Below are positions 6,190-17,266 of a DNA stretch of 64,000 nt, piece by piece. Source of the DNA: Chromohalobacter canadensis (GTDB taxonomy: Bacteria > Pseudomonadota > Gammaproteobacteria > Pseudomonadales > Halomonadaceae); contig NZ_JAJQJH010000017.1 in assembly GCF_029544075.1 (NCBI RefSeq), positions 1-64,000 on the forward strand, read 5' to 3'. A model generated the notes under the pieces. It saw only the letters and a program-made list of their open reading frames with translations. It was not told the origin of the DNA and did no database searches. Position 1 is the stretch's first letter. Each line of letters opens with the position of its first letter. Both the position numbers and the translations under genes were made by a program.

Positions 6190-7509
6190 CTATTGTTTGG
6201 AAAACGTGGGTGCGCCGAGCAGCGCCAGCAGGTCGCTTGCCGGACGTGTCTCGAGGGTCATCACCACCTCAAGAAGCCGGGCTGCCCGCTCGCCCAGCAC
6301 GGGTTCGGCCAGTGCCCGGTACTTGGCGACGACCTCGGCGTCCGAAAGCGGGCGATCGGGGTTGCCGCGCGCCTCGAAGTCGGCGCTTTCGATGACCTCG
6401 CCGCTGTCGAGATGCAGCCGGGCGCGCGCCCAGCGCTCGGCGGGAAAGCGCGCATTGAAGTTGTCATCCTCGTGGATTTCTACCTTGCTGGCCAGGGCCT
6501 TGAGATCCGGAGCGTCGAGTTCGTCGCTGACGCCCGCGACATCCACGGTGCCTCGGCCCAGGGCGCAGGCGACGGACCAGGGCAGGCTGTACTGAGCCTG
6601 CTCGGTGGTGGTCGGGTGCGTCACGTGCAGGCGCTTGCCCTCGTGGAAGGTGACGATCTCGATGCGCGCGATGGCGGCGGGGGCGCGTTGCTCGTCGGGC
6701 AGTGACAACACGGCTTCCACCGCGGGCTGGGCCCAGCGGCAGACCGGGTAGGCCTTGAAGTACTGCTCGTGGAGATACCAGCGCTCGCCCAGGTCCTGCC
6801 AGAGAGCGGCCACGTCTGGCGCGGTCACGGTCAGCGCCGGGGCGCCGGTAAAGCCGTCCTCGGCCAGCAGGGCGGCGGAGATGCCGGTCATCGCGCCCCA
6901 GCCGGAGCCGTCCTTGAGCATCGTGGGATGGTCGATGCAGCGCATCATTTGGCTGCGCGGGCCGTAGAACTCGGCGATGCCGAGGGCATGATGCAACGTC
7001 TCGACATCGGCCCCGCGCAGGCGCGCGGCCACGGCGGCGACGCCCAGGGCGTTCCAGGCGCCGGAGGTGTGGTAGTCCGGGCTGGTGGCGTGCAGGGCGA
7101 TTCCTGCGCGAGTGGCGATCTCATAGCCATAGGCGAGCAGGGCGAGGAAGTCACGCCCGGAGAGATCGGCCACCTCGGGCAGCGCCAGCAAGCCGGGTAG
7201 CAAGGCCACGCCGGCATGGCCCTTGGTCAGCACCTGGCCGTCGTGGGCGTCGAGCGCGTCGATCAGCCAGGCCCCGTGCAGGGCGACGCCGGTGGGCGAG
7301 GCCTGGCCGGCGGTGAACAGCAGCGGGCGGTCGCCGCCATGCTGGGCGGTCACGAAGCGCGTGGCCTTGTCGGCCAGCGGTGTACGAGTGGCGCCGGCGG
7401 CCACACCCAGCAGGTCGAGCAGGCAGCGTTTGGCCTGATGCAGCGCTTCATCGTCGAGGCTCGAAAGATCGAATCGGTGCATCCAGTCGAATGGAATGTG
7501 ATCGTACAT
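6190..7509 (-). CDS. MmgE/PrpD-family protein
   Basis: This 439-residue protein has the architecture of 2-methylcitrate dehydratase and its relatives: a helical N-terminal domain with LDAHDG...KGHAG and SGAWNALGVAA blocks, and then a smaller alpha/beta domain from about residue 250. Known members are PrpD, cis-aconitate decarboxylase and iminodisuccinate epimerase; which reaction applies here is unknown. No prpB or prpC is nearby, so propionate catabolism is not indicated. The start is placed at the ATG at 7509, preceded by AAGG at seven bases; a TTG at 7557 is in frame but has no ribosome site. It leads an operon with the nitrilase-family gene. Confidence 0.85.
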   Translation of the reverse strand: MYDHIPFDWMHRFDLSSLDDEALHQAKRCLLDLLGVAAGATRTPLADKATRFVTAQHGGDRPLLFTAGQASPTGVALHGAWLIDALDAHDGQVLTKGHAGVALLPGLLALPEVADLSGRDFLALLAYGYEIATRAGIALHATSPDYHTSGAWNALGVAAVAARLRGADVETLHHALGIAEFYGPRSQMMRCIDHPTMLKDGSGWGAMTGISAALLAEDGFTGAPALTVTAPDVAALWQDLGERWYLHEQYFKAYPVCRWAQPAVEAVLSLPDEQRAPAAIARIEIVTFHEGKRLHVTHPTTTEQAQYSLPWSVACALGRGTVDVAGVSDELDAPDLKALASKVEIHEDDNFNARFPAERWARARLHLDSGEVIESADFEARGNPDRPLSDAEVVAKYRALAEPVLGERAARLLEVVMTLETRPASDLLALLGAPTFSKQ

Positions 7510-7559
7510 GGCGAAGCCTTGGGCGCTGACGAGTGGCGAAGCTATGGATGACGACAATC

Positions 7560-7599
7560 AAAAACGAAGCGCGAAGGCCGCCCTGGGGCGGCCTTCGCG
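7560..7599 (-). terminator. Intrinsic terminator of the osmoprotectant importer operon
   Basis: A 13-bp perfect stem (7570-7582 with 7587-7599) and four-base loop are followed, on the - strand, by cttcgttttt. It lies between the substrate-binding protein gene and the next - strand operon. Confidence 0.85.
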
Positions 7600-7661
7600 G
7601 TGATCGAGCGCAGGTACTTTCAAACGAGGCCTAGCAGGGCATGGCCCCATTCAGGCGTCGA

Positions 7662-8543
7662 TCACGACAGGTCGTGCTTCTTGAGGAAATTTTCGGCGAC
7701 CTGCTCGACGGGCTTCTTGTCGACGTCGACCTTGGCGTTGAGCGAGGCCATAACGTCATCGTTCAAGAGTGCCGAGAGCTTGTTCATCTGCTCATCCAGC
7801 TTCGGGTTGGCTTCCAGCGTGTCCTTGCGCACGACGGGGGTCAGCGCGTAGGCCGGGAAGAACTGCTTGTTATCTTCCAGCGTCACCAGGTCGAAGGCCG
7901 GGATGCGCCCGTCGGTGGAATAGGCGATGGAGACGTCGACTTGCTCGTCGCGCAACGAGGGCAGTGTCAGGCCGAAATCCATACGCTTGATGTTGGAACG
8001 ACCGAACTGGAAACCGTAGGTCTTTTGCAATGGACGCAGGCCGTCGTCACGGGCGTAGAACTCCGCGTTGGAGGCGAAGGTTATCGTCTCCCCGTTGTTG
8101 ATGGTCTCGGCCAGATCGGAAATCGTCTCGATACCCCGTTCTTCGGCATCGTCGGCACGCATGGTGAGTGCGTAGGTATTGTTGGCATCGGAGGGGTCGA
8201 GCCAGACGAGCCCCTTCTCGGCATCAAGCTTCTTGACGCGCTGATAGGTCTCTTCGGGGGAGAGTTTCTCGGTAATATTGTTATAGGTGATCAGTGAGGT
8301 TCCGGTGTACTCCCAATAGAGGTCGATCTGGCCGTTCACCTGAGCCTGGCGGAGTATGGCGGAGCCCATGCCGGCGCGCTTGTCGACGTCATAGCCGAGA
8401 GATTGCAGATACTGGTTGGTCATGCTCGATAGAATCTGCTGCTCGGTGAAGTTCTTGCCGCCGACCACGAGTTCGTCAGCTTGGGCGGTTGCCAGGGTGC
8501 TGGCCAGTGCCGCGCCGGTCAGTAGGGTCATCAAAGTTTTCAT
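7662..8543 (-). CDS. Osmoprotectant ABC importer, substrate-binding protein (OpuC/YehZ type)
   Basis: This 293-residue periplasmic protein has a Sec signal peptide (about 1-22, ending ATAQA). The mature part opens with DELVVGGKNFTEQQILSSM, the typical start of OpuAC/ProX-like glycine betaine, choline and carnitine binding domains. YWEYTGTSLITY (about 71-82) is also typical. AAGGAG precedes the ATG. It is the last gene of the four-gene importer operon and is separated from the permease by a 96-base spacer with tandem repeats. Ligand specificity (betaine, choline or another quaternary amine) cannot be fixed from sequence; the nearby choline sulfatase makes choline-derived compounds plausible. 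Confidence 0.92.
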   Translation of the reverse strand: MKTLMTLLTGAALASTLATAQADELVVGGKNFTEQQILSSMTNQYLQSLGYDVDKRAGMGSAILRQAQVNGQIDLYWEYTGTSLITYNNITEKLSPEETYQRVKKLDAEKGLVWLDPSDANNTYALTMRADDAEERGIETISDLAETINNGETITFASNAEFYARDDGLRPLQKTYGFQFGRSNIKRMDFGLTLPSLRDEQVDVSIAYSTDGRIPAFDLVTLEDNKQFFPAYALTPVVRKDTLEANPKLDEQMNKLSALLNDDVMASLNAKVDVDKKPVEQVAENFLKKHDLS

Positions 8544-8556
8544 GGTGTCGCTCCTT

Positions 8557-8603
8557 TCGTTGATTGTTGGCTATCGTTGATTGTTCGCTATCGTTGATAT
8601 TGC
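8557..8603. repeat. Tandem 17-bp repeat within the importer operon
   Basis: TCGTTGATTGTTGGCTA (8557-8573) is followed directly by TCGTTGATTGTTCGCTA (8574-8590), then by a partial third copy TCGTTGATATTGC (8591-8603). The repeat lies in the spacer upstream of the substrate-binding-protein gene, directly ahead of its ribosome site. Confidence 0.9.
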
Positions 8604-8639
8604 TGATTGGCGGATCTGAAGCGTTAGTGATGTGCCTTC

Positions 8640-9371
8640 CTAGGCACGACTTGGATTCACGCCTCGCGGTACCAGCAGGAAGGCGGTGATGGCGATGAGC
8701 ATATCGACTGCGATCGCCAGCAGTGCCGTGGGGATGGCGCCAGCCAGCATCATGACGGTGTCGTAGAGCGCTATCCCCGTGAAGATCAGCTCGCCAAGGC
8801 CCCCGGCGCCGATCAAAAAGGCCAGCGGTACGGTGCCGATGTTGATCGCCAATGCCGTGCGGATGCCGGCGAAGATGACGTACAGGGCGTTGGGCAGCTC
8901 GACCCGCAACAGCCGCTGGGTGGGCGACATACCGATGCCCGCAGCTGCTTCCATAAGCGCTGGGTCGACGCCCTTGAGCCCGGTATAAGTATTGCGGGTG
9001 ATGGGTAGCAGTGTCGCTACGAAGAGCCCGAATACTGCCGGCACGGTGCCGATGCCGAGAAAGCTCATCGACAGCGCCAGCACGGCCAGCGTGGGGATGG
9101 TGGTTCCCACGTTGAGCACTTGCATCGCGGGTTCGGCCACCCTCGCCATGCTGGGGCGTGACAATAGGATCCCCAAGGGAATGGCGACGAGGATCGCCAG
9201 GCAGCCGGACATGACGGTCAGCCACAGGTGCTGCACGACCAGATATTGGACATCGGGCAGGTAGAAGATGAACTCGTCGATCAAGCCGCTGGCCTGGCTC
9301 CAGACACCGGCTAGAAAGACCGCTAGGAGCACCAGCAGGCGTATGGCTCCGGAGAGGTTCAACGTCGGCAT
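8640..9371 (-). CDS. Osmoprotectant ABC importer, permease (OpuCB/YehW type)
   Basis: This 243-residue inner-membrane protein has about six membrane segments and the BPD permease EAA loop (MEAAAGIGMSPTQRLLRVELPNAL, about 140-163). The C-terminal part, INIGTVPLAFLIGAGGLGELIFTGI, is typical of ProW/OpuB permeases. GGAG precedes the ATG. The gene starts three bases after the stop of the ATPase gene. It pairs with the other permease of this operon, so the importer uses a heteromeric membrane pore, as in the Opu/Yeh systems with two different permeases. Confidence 0.92.
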   Translation of the reverse strand: MPTLNLSGAIRLLVLLAVFLAGVWSQASGLIDEFIFYLPDVQYLVVQHLWLTVMSGCLAILVAIPLGILLSRPSMARVAEPAMQVLNVGTTIPTLAVLALSMSFLGIGTVPAVFGLFVATLLPITRNTYTGLKGVDPALMEAAAGIGMSPTQRLLRVELPNALYVIFAGIRTALAINIGTVPLAFLIGAGGLGELIFTGIALYDTVMMLAGAIPTALLAIAVDMLIAITAFLLVPRGVNPSRA

Positions 9372-9374
9372 GGC

Positions 9375-10556
9375 TTACTCCTTGGTGGCCGGTGACGATG
9401 CCGCTTCGGCAGCCGAGGCATCGCCCTCGCGCTTGGAATGAGCACGATAGCGTGAGCCCAGGTGATGGGTGATCGCCCGCTGGGTGACCTGACCAACGAT
9501 GCGGCCGTCGTCGTCGACGCAGGGCACCCAGGTCATGTCGTTGGCGAACATCAGCGAGGCAACCTTGCGCAGGTCGTCGTCGAGGCTGACCACCACCGGC
9601 ACGCTCTGGTAGTGATCGCGACAATGCCCTTGGGTGGTGCGGGCCACGGCGGCGTTGATGATGCCCACTGGCTGACGCTTGTCGTTGACCATCACGATGC
9701 TGTTCTGATAGCCGTAGGACTCGATGCGGTCAAGCGCGTCGGCCAGGGTGTCATCCGGGCGAACGAGGCCGATTTCCTCGCTGGCCAGGTCGCGGACCTT
9801 GACCAGGTTGAGGCGTTTCAGCGCGCGGTCCTCGCCAAGGAAAGATTCGACGAAGTCGTTCTTGGGCGCGGCGAGCAGCTCGTCCGGCTCCGAGTACTGG
9901 ACCAGCTTGCCGGCGCGGAAGATGGCGATGCGATCGCCCATCTTGATCGCTTCGTCGATATCGTGGCTGACGAACATGATGGTCTTGTTCAGTTCCTGCT
10001 GCATCTTCAGGAACTCGTCCTGAATCACCGCCCGGTTGATCGGGTCGATGGCGCCGAACGGTTCGTCCATCAGCATCACCGGCGGATCGGCGGCCAGCGC
10101 TCGGGCCACGCCGATGCGCTGTTGCTGCCCGCCGGAAAGCTCGCTCGGGTAGCGCTTGAGGAAGGCGTCCGGCTCCAGCGCGATCATGTGCATCATCTCG
10201 CGGGCGCGCTCCCGGTACTTGGCCTTGTCCCAGCCCAACAGCTTGGGCACCACGGTGATGTTTTCCTCGATGGTCATGTTGGGGAACAGACCGATCTGCT
10301 GGATCACGTAGCCGATGTTGCGGCGCAGGTCCTGGGTGTCGAGGCTGGTGGTGTCCTCGCCGTTGATGAATACCTTGCCCGAGGTCGGGCGGATGATGCG
10401 GTTGATCATCTTCAGGGTGGTGGTCTTGCCGCAGCCGGAAGGGCCGAGCAGGATGCAGATCTCACCGCTCGGCACCTCCATGCTGATGTGGTCGGCGGCG
10501 GTCACCGCGCCCTTGGGCGTATCGAAGACCTTGGTCAAGTTGTCGAGTCGAATCAT
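9375..10556 (-). CDS. Osmoprotectant ABC importer, ATPase with CBS domains (OpuCA/ProV type)
   Basis: This 393-residue protein has an N-terminal ABC ATPase: Walker A GPSGCGKTT (about 38-46), signature LSGGQQQR, Walker B VMLMDEPFGAIDP and the switch His in FVSHDIDEA. Two CBS domains follow from about residue 255 (for example SYGYQNSIVMVND and MTWVPCVDDDGRIVGQVTQ). In OpuA, CBS domains sense ionic strength and gate transport, so osmotic control of activity is likely. The C-terminal tail is short and acidic/alanine-rich. It is the second gene of the operon. Confidence 0.95.
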   Translation of the reverse strand: MIRLDNLTKVFDTPKGAVTAADHISMEVPSGEICILLGPSGCGKTTTLKMINRIIRPTSGKVFINGEDTTSLDTQDLRRNIGYVIQQIGLFPNMTIEENITVVPKLLGWDKAKYRERAREMMHMIALEPDAFLKRYPSELSGGQQQRIGVARALAADPPVMLMDEPFGAIDPINRAVIQDEFLKMQQELNKTIMFVSHDIDEAIKMGDRIAIFRAGKLVQYSEPDELLAAPKNDFVESFLGEDRALKRLNLVKVRDLASEEIGLVRPDDTLADALDRIESYGYQNSIVMVNDKRQPVGIINAAVARTTQGHCRDHYQSVPVVVSLDDDLRKVASLMFANDMTWVPCVDDDGRIVGQVTQRAITHHLGSRYRAHSKREGDASAAEAASSPATKE

Positions 10557-10618
10557 GAAGTTGTCCTTGTCGGGTCGGCAGCCTTTACAGGTCGACAGAG
10601 AATGGCGCGGGTAACGGC

Positions 10619-11284
10619 TCAGGTCGCAGCGGCGGCACGCTCCATCCCTTTGGGCGTCAGGCGTTTCTGCAGTGCCAGCAGCGCATAGTCGACGATGATC
10701 GCCAGGATGCTGACGGCCACGGCGCCGAGGATCAGCTGGCGTGGGTCGGACTGGGAGATGCCGCGACTGATGAAGGTGCCGAGCCCACCGGCGCCGATAT
10801 ACGCAGCGATCGCCATGACGCCGATGTTGAGCACCACGGCGGTACGTACGCCGGCCATGATCACCGGCACGGCGAGTGGAATCTCGACCATGCGCAGGCG
10901 CTGGTTCTGGCTCATGCCGACGCCACGCGCGGCTTCACGCAGGGCCGGGTCGACGTTGTTGATGGCGGTGTAGGTATTGCGGATGATTGGCAGCTGCGAG
11001 TACAGCAGCACCGCGATGACCGCCGGCATGTAGCCGATGCCCTGACCGATGAGCGAGAGGATCGGAATCATGATCCCGAACAGCGCGATGGAGGGAATGG
11101 TCACGATGATCGAGGCGATGTAGAGCACGGTCTTGGCGATGCGCTCGTTTTTGGTGATGGCGATGCCAATGGGAACGCCGGTCAGCGTGGCGATCCCCAC
11201 CGCGACACCCACCAGACTGATGTGCTCGATCGTCCGCGACAGCAAGAGCGCCATATTGTCCAGGGCGTATTGAAGCAGTTCCAA
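10619..11284 (-). CDS. Osmoprotectant ABC importer, first permease (OpuCB/YehY type)
   Basis: This 221-residue protein has about six membrane segments and the EAA loop REAARGVGMSQNQRLRMVEIPLAVP (about 117-141). It is the promoter-proximal gene of the importer. The start is a TTG at 11284 with AAGGAG eight bases upstream; the next in-frame ATG (residue 11) has no ribosome site. It resembles the second permease of this operon in size and motifs, a duplication common in OpuB/OpuC systems. Confidence 0.92.
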   Translation of the reverse strand: MELLQYALDNMALLLSRTIEHISLVGVAVGIATLTGVPIGIAITKNERIAKTVLYIASIIVTIPSIALFGIMIPILSLIGQGIGYMPAVIAVLLYSQLPIIRNTYTAINNVDPALREAARGVGMSQNQRLRMVEIPLAVPVIMAGVRTAVVLNIGVMAIAAYIGAGGLGTFISRGISQSDPRQLILGAVAVSILAIIVDYALLALQKRLTPKGMERAAAAT

Positions 11285-11574
11285 GCGACGTCTCCTTGAT
11301 GATGGTATTTCAAGGCCGGCAGGGACTGACCGACCTGAAAGAAGGGTGCATCTCGGTAAAGCGAGCCACGAAAATCACACGACGGAGGTGTCGGTGCGGG
11401 AGTGAGCTAAGCGTACCAGAGCCAAATTTCTATTTGTTATGGTTTTGAATGACGATGCAAAATGCCAGTTATTGCCGATGCTGATGCGCTAGCACATCTC
11501 GGCTTTCGGACTGGGAAAGCGCTTTTCGTGCTAAGGAACTTCTGGGCTGCGTGAACGCTTGAAGGGCTGTGATG
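11285..11574. other. Gap: leader and promoter region of the importer operon
   Basis: No gene is visible on either strand. This 290-base stretch must hold the promoter of the osmoprotectant operon, on the - strand. An AT-rich block at 11425-11462 (caaatttctatttgttatgg) is the only likely promoter area, but I cannot identify convincing -35 and -10 boxes. Confidence 0.4.
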
Positions 11575-11602
11575 ACCCGAGTCGCCCTCAGGCGACTCGG
11601 GT
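11575..11602. terminator. Terminator after the DUF488 gene
   Basis: A perfect 12-bp stem, acccgagtcgcc (11575-11586) and ggcgactcgggt (11591-11602), with a four-base loop. It is just downstream of the - strand DUF488 gene. No T run follows, so it may work as an RNA-end stabiliser or a weak terminator. Confidence 0.6.
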
Positions 11603-11606
11603 ACGT

Positions 11607-12080
11607 TCAATGGATCGAGGCGGGGTCGTCCGTCGGGTCAGGCGACGAGGGGTTCGGTGTGACCTGATCGGCGTAGCAGGGCGATGAGGCGGGCGTGCGG
11701 TCGTCCGCTTCGCGATCTTCGGTTTCCAATGCCTTGAGCAGCATGTCGCGCAAATACGGAAGGTGCGAGCGCTGCGGTTCCCGGGAAGCGGTCAGCAAGG
11801 TGAGCGTGCCTTCGCGCGCCCAGCGCATGAGGGGCAGCAAGACGTCGGGATCATCCTCGACTTCCCAGCGGTAGCGATGGCTGAACACGGTGTCGTTGAG
11901 CTCTCCCTGGTGCCAGGCTCGGCGCAAGGCGTTGGAGGGCGAGGCGTCGCGGTACCAGTCGGTCAGTTGCAGCGACTCGCGCCGCTTGCCTCGGGGCCAT
12001 AGGCGGTCGACGAGAACGCGTGCACCATCGCTTTCCTCGGCGGCCTGATAGATACGTTTGAGTGCGATCGTATACGACAT
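11607..12080 (-). CDS. DUF488-family protein
   Basis: This 157-residue protein carries the family blocks RVLVDRLWPRGKRRE (about 21-35) and REGTLTLLTASREPQRSH (about 89-106). DUF488 proteins are small and widespread, with no agreed function. After about residue 125 the chain is a low-complexity Asp/Ser/Pro tail (ending SPDPTDDPASIH) that most relatives lack. AGGAGAG lies before the ATG. It follows holA on the same strand but probably has its own RNA end, given the hairpin at 11575-11602. Confidence 0.85.
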   Translation of the reverse strand: MSYTIALKRIYQAAEESDGARVLVDRLWPRGKRRESLQLTDWYRDASPSNALRRAWHQGELNDTVFSHRYRWEVEDDPDVLLPLMRWAREGTLTLLTASREPQRSHLPYLRDMLLKALETEDREADDRTPASSPCYADQVTPNPSSPDPTDDPASIH

Positions 12081-12140
12081 TCCAGCTCTCCTTGGCCAGA
12101 TACGTGCCTTTCGCCAGATGCAATCTAAGCCGATATCGAT

Positions 12141-13199
12141 CTAGGCGATACGATAGGAATACGCCATCTCGGCCAGAGGGCCGCGCCCGCCGGCCAGGGT
12201 GAGCGACAGGTCGTGAAGCCCTTCCCAGACGGGTAACGTAGCGGCGCCCTTGATGGCCAAGTCGAGGCGTTGTGCAAACAATAATAGCTTGTGTAGTCGC
12301 TTGAGCGGCATCCGCTTCAAGGCCTGCTGGTAAAGCGGACGGCGCTTGTCGGGAATCGGCGGACGCTGTGCCTTGCAGGCGTGATCGAGGCTTTGCCCCT
12401 GATCGAGATGCTGCGCCAGCGATAAGAAGATGCGCAACTCCCGCGTCAATGCCCATAGCACCACCGGGGCCTCGATGCCTTCGCCGCGCAATCCGCTGAC
12501 GATGCGCGAGACGCGCACGCGATCGCCACGCAGGCAGGCGTCGATCAGCGTGAAGACATCGTAGCGTGCGTTGTCCTCCACGCCGCCGGCAATGGCTTGG
12601 GTATCGAGCCGGGCATTGGGCGGATTGAGCAGCGCGAGCTTTTGCAGCTCCTGGTCGGCGGCCAGCAGGTTGCCTTCGGTGCGCTCGCCGAGCAGGCGCG
12701 CCGCATCCATGTCCAGGGACAGCCCATGGCGCGACGCGCGATCCCGCACCCAGAAGTGCAAGCGCTGGTGATCCACCGGCCACACCGGGACGAACACACC
12801 GATCTTATCCAGTGCCTTGAACCAGGCGCTGGACTGCGCGCGCCGGTCGAGGCGCGCGCTGCTGATCAGCAGGATGTCGTCGCTGTCCTTGGCCTGACGG
12901 GCGTAGGCATCGAGTGCCTTGGCGCCTTCTTGCCCTGGTGATTGGCCGCCCAGGCGCAGCTCGATGAGCTTGCTCGAGGCGAACAGCGACATGCTGGCGG
13001 CCGATTCGGTCAGGCGTCCCCACTGAAAGCCATTTTCCACGTGGAGCACATCGCGTTCCTCGACGCCGCGTTGGCGTGCTGCGGCACGGATGGCGTCGCA
13101 AGCCTCCATATGGATCAACGGCTCATCGCCGGCGACGATGTAGACCGGCTGGAGGCGCTTGCCGAGCGCCTCGTCGAGCTTGTCGGGAAAAACCTTCAT
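12141..13199 (-). CDS. holA: DNA polymerase III subunit delta
   Basis: This 352-residue subunit of the clamp loader opens the beta sliding clamp and loads it on DNA. The N-terminal part LQPVYIVAGDEPLIHMEACDAIR is the diagnostic HolA opening. The rest fits the AAA+-like fold without a functional Walker A, as usual for delta. The ATG overlaps the lptE stop as ATGA (13196-13199), so the two are translationally coupled, as in E. coli. Length is normal. Confidence 0.95.
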   Translation of the reverse strand: MKVFPDKLDEALGKRLQPVYIVAGDEPLIHMEACDAIRAAARQRGVEERDVLHVENGFQWGRLTESAASMSLFASSKLIELRLGGQSPGQEGAKALDAYARQAKDSDDILLISSARLDRRAQSSAWFKALDKIGVFVPVWPVDHQRLHFWVRDRASRHGLSLDMDAARLLGERTEGNLLAADQELQKLALLNPPNARLDTQAIAGGVEDNARYDVFTLIDACLRGDRVRVSRIVSGLRGEGIEAPVVLWALTRELRIFLSLAQHLDQGQSLDHACKAQRPPIPDKRRPLYQQALKRMPLKRLHKLLLFAQRLDLAIKGAATLPVWEGLHDLSLTLAGGRGPLAEMAYSYRIA

Positions 13200-13690
13200 G
13201 GCGTCTCAAGCGCGCGTAAACGGTCGACGAGTTGACGTGCCGCTTCCTGACGCAATGAGTCGAGGGCTTCATCGCGCAATTCGTCCTGCGACAGCAGGTT
13301 GTTGTCGTCGACACTCAGCGTGGTGCTGGCCTCGAGGGTCTGCTGATCGAGTAAGTAGGCGTTGTCCTCGCTGCGTTGCACCGAGAACGGCACGCTGAGG
13401 GTCAGGCGGCGTTCCTGATTTCCGCTGGCCCCTTGGGTCAGGCGTGTCTCGCGGACTTGCTCCTCGCTCAGGTTGACGCGTAGCGGGGCGTTGTCCTCGA
13501 GCGTGGTGCCGGTGCCTTGCAGCGCCTGTTCCACGGCGTCTTCGAAGCGTCCGTCGGGGGACGACAGCGTCAGCGCGGGAATGTCGAGCGCGGCAGCGTC
13601 GGTGCCACGCAATTGAAAGCCGCACCCGGCGAGCATCGTCGTCAGGGTCAGCAGGAGCAGAGATCGGATGATGAGCGAACGGCGCTTCAC
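13196..13690 (-). CDS. lptE: LPS-assembly lipoprotein LptE
   Basis: This 164-residue outer-membrane lipoprotein plugs the LptD barrel during LPS insertion. Lipobox LAGC puts the lipidated Cys at residue 23, followed by GFQLRGTDAA, the conserved start of mature LptE/RlpB. It lies between leuS and holA, the same order as in E. coli. Its presence indicates a diderm organism with LPS. Confidence 0.93.
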   Translation of the reverse strand: MKRRSLIIRSLLLLTLTTMLAGCGFQLRGTDAAALDIPALTLSSPDGRFEDAVEQALQGTGTTLEDNAPLRVNLSEEQVRETRLTQGASGNQERRLTLSVPFSVQRSEDNAYLLDQQTLEASTTLSVDDNNLLSQDELRDEALDSLRQEAARQLVDRLRALETP

Positions 13691-13746
13691 GCAGGCCTCC
13701 TTGCGGGCTTGGGCCCGCTCCTTGGGGAGCGGGCGTATGGGCCGAG

Positions 13747-16416
<2,670 letters not shown>

Positions 16417-16496
16417 TTACGACAGGCCGTCAGGATACCCCAGTCATGCGCCTACAGGTAGGGGCATGGCGACGACGACAGATCAGGAGAAGCGTT

Positions 16497-17006
16497 ATGA
16501 GCGAACGTCACGATCAAGAGCATCGCCTGAGCCGCGCCTATGAGCGGGTTCTCGAGCGTCTCGAAAAAGGCGCCGGCGATCTGTCCTGGGAGTCGTTGCA
16601 GCGCGAAATGGACGACGCCATCGAGTTCGAGGCGGAGTTCGAGACCTACACCAAGGATGAATTAGCCTTGCTGCGAGCCTGGGTCGAGCGCGACATGCGC
16701 GACCTGCGGGGGTTCCTGGCTCGGGGTGGCGAGGGCATCGCCACTTGGCTGGGAATCGATCTGGGCACCATTTCGCGGCGAGTCACCGAGGCGCTGTTCT
16801 CCATCGCCGACCGCACCACCGTCGATCAGGCCCGCTTCGAGGACGAACTCGAAGCGGCGCGCGCTGACTATGTCGAAGGCGAGATGGCGGTGCCCGGCCG
16901 CATGCGCTGCGTGCACTGCGACACGGAAGTCGTGCTCGAGTCGATCACTCGCCTCGAACCTTGCCACCACTGCGGCCATCGTTACTTCGCGCGGATTAGT
17001 GGGTAA
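16497..17006 (+). CDS. ybeL: Zinc-ribbon protein, YbeL family (DUF1451)
   Basis: This 169-residue protein is helical and charged in its first 120 residues and ends in a zinc ribbon with two knuckles, CVHC and CHHC (about 139-161). The ATG at 16497 has AGGAG about eight bases upstream; upstream in-frame ATG codons lack this. The gene is divergent from leuS, its usual neighbour in enteric bacteria. The function of the family is unknown. Confidence 0.88.
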   Translation: MSERHDQEHRLSRAYERVLERLEKGAGDLSWESLQREMDDAIEFEAEFETYTKDELALLRAWVERDMRDLRGFLARGGEGIATWLGIDLGTISRRVTEALFSIADRTTVDQARFEDELEAARADYVEGEMAVPGRMRCVHCDTEVVLESITRLEPCHHCGHRYFARISG

Positions 17007-17266
17007 GGCTGAGAGAGAGCGTAAGGAGCGTGAAGATAACGTGAACCTAATTCGGCGCCCTTTCACGCTTCCTTAGGCGATTGTCACGAGGAGGGCGGCT
17101 GCCACTAGGCTTTCAGGGTCGGCCCTCTTGGAGACCCAAGTGAGTTGGGGCTAAGGGGGCAAATAAGTCTCTGGTCTGCCGGCTCTTGGCACGTCATTGT
17201 AAGGAGTTCGAAGGCGGCCTCGTACGCTGCTTTCGACGCTAACAATACTCGCCAGGGAGGTTTCCC

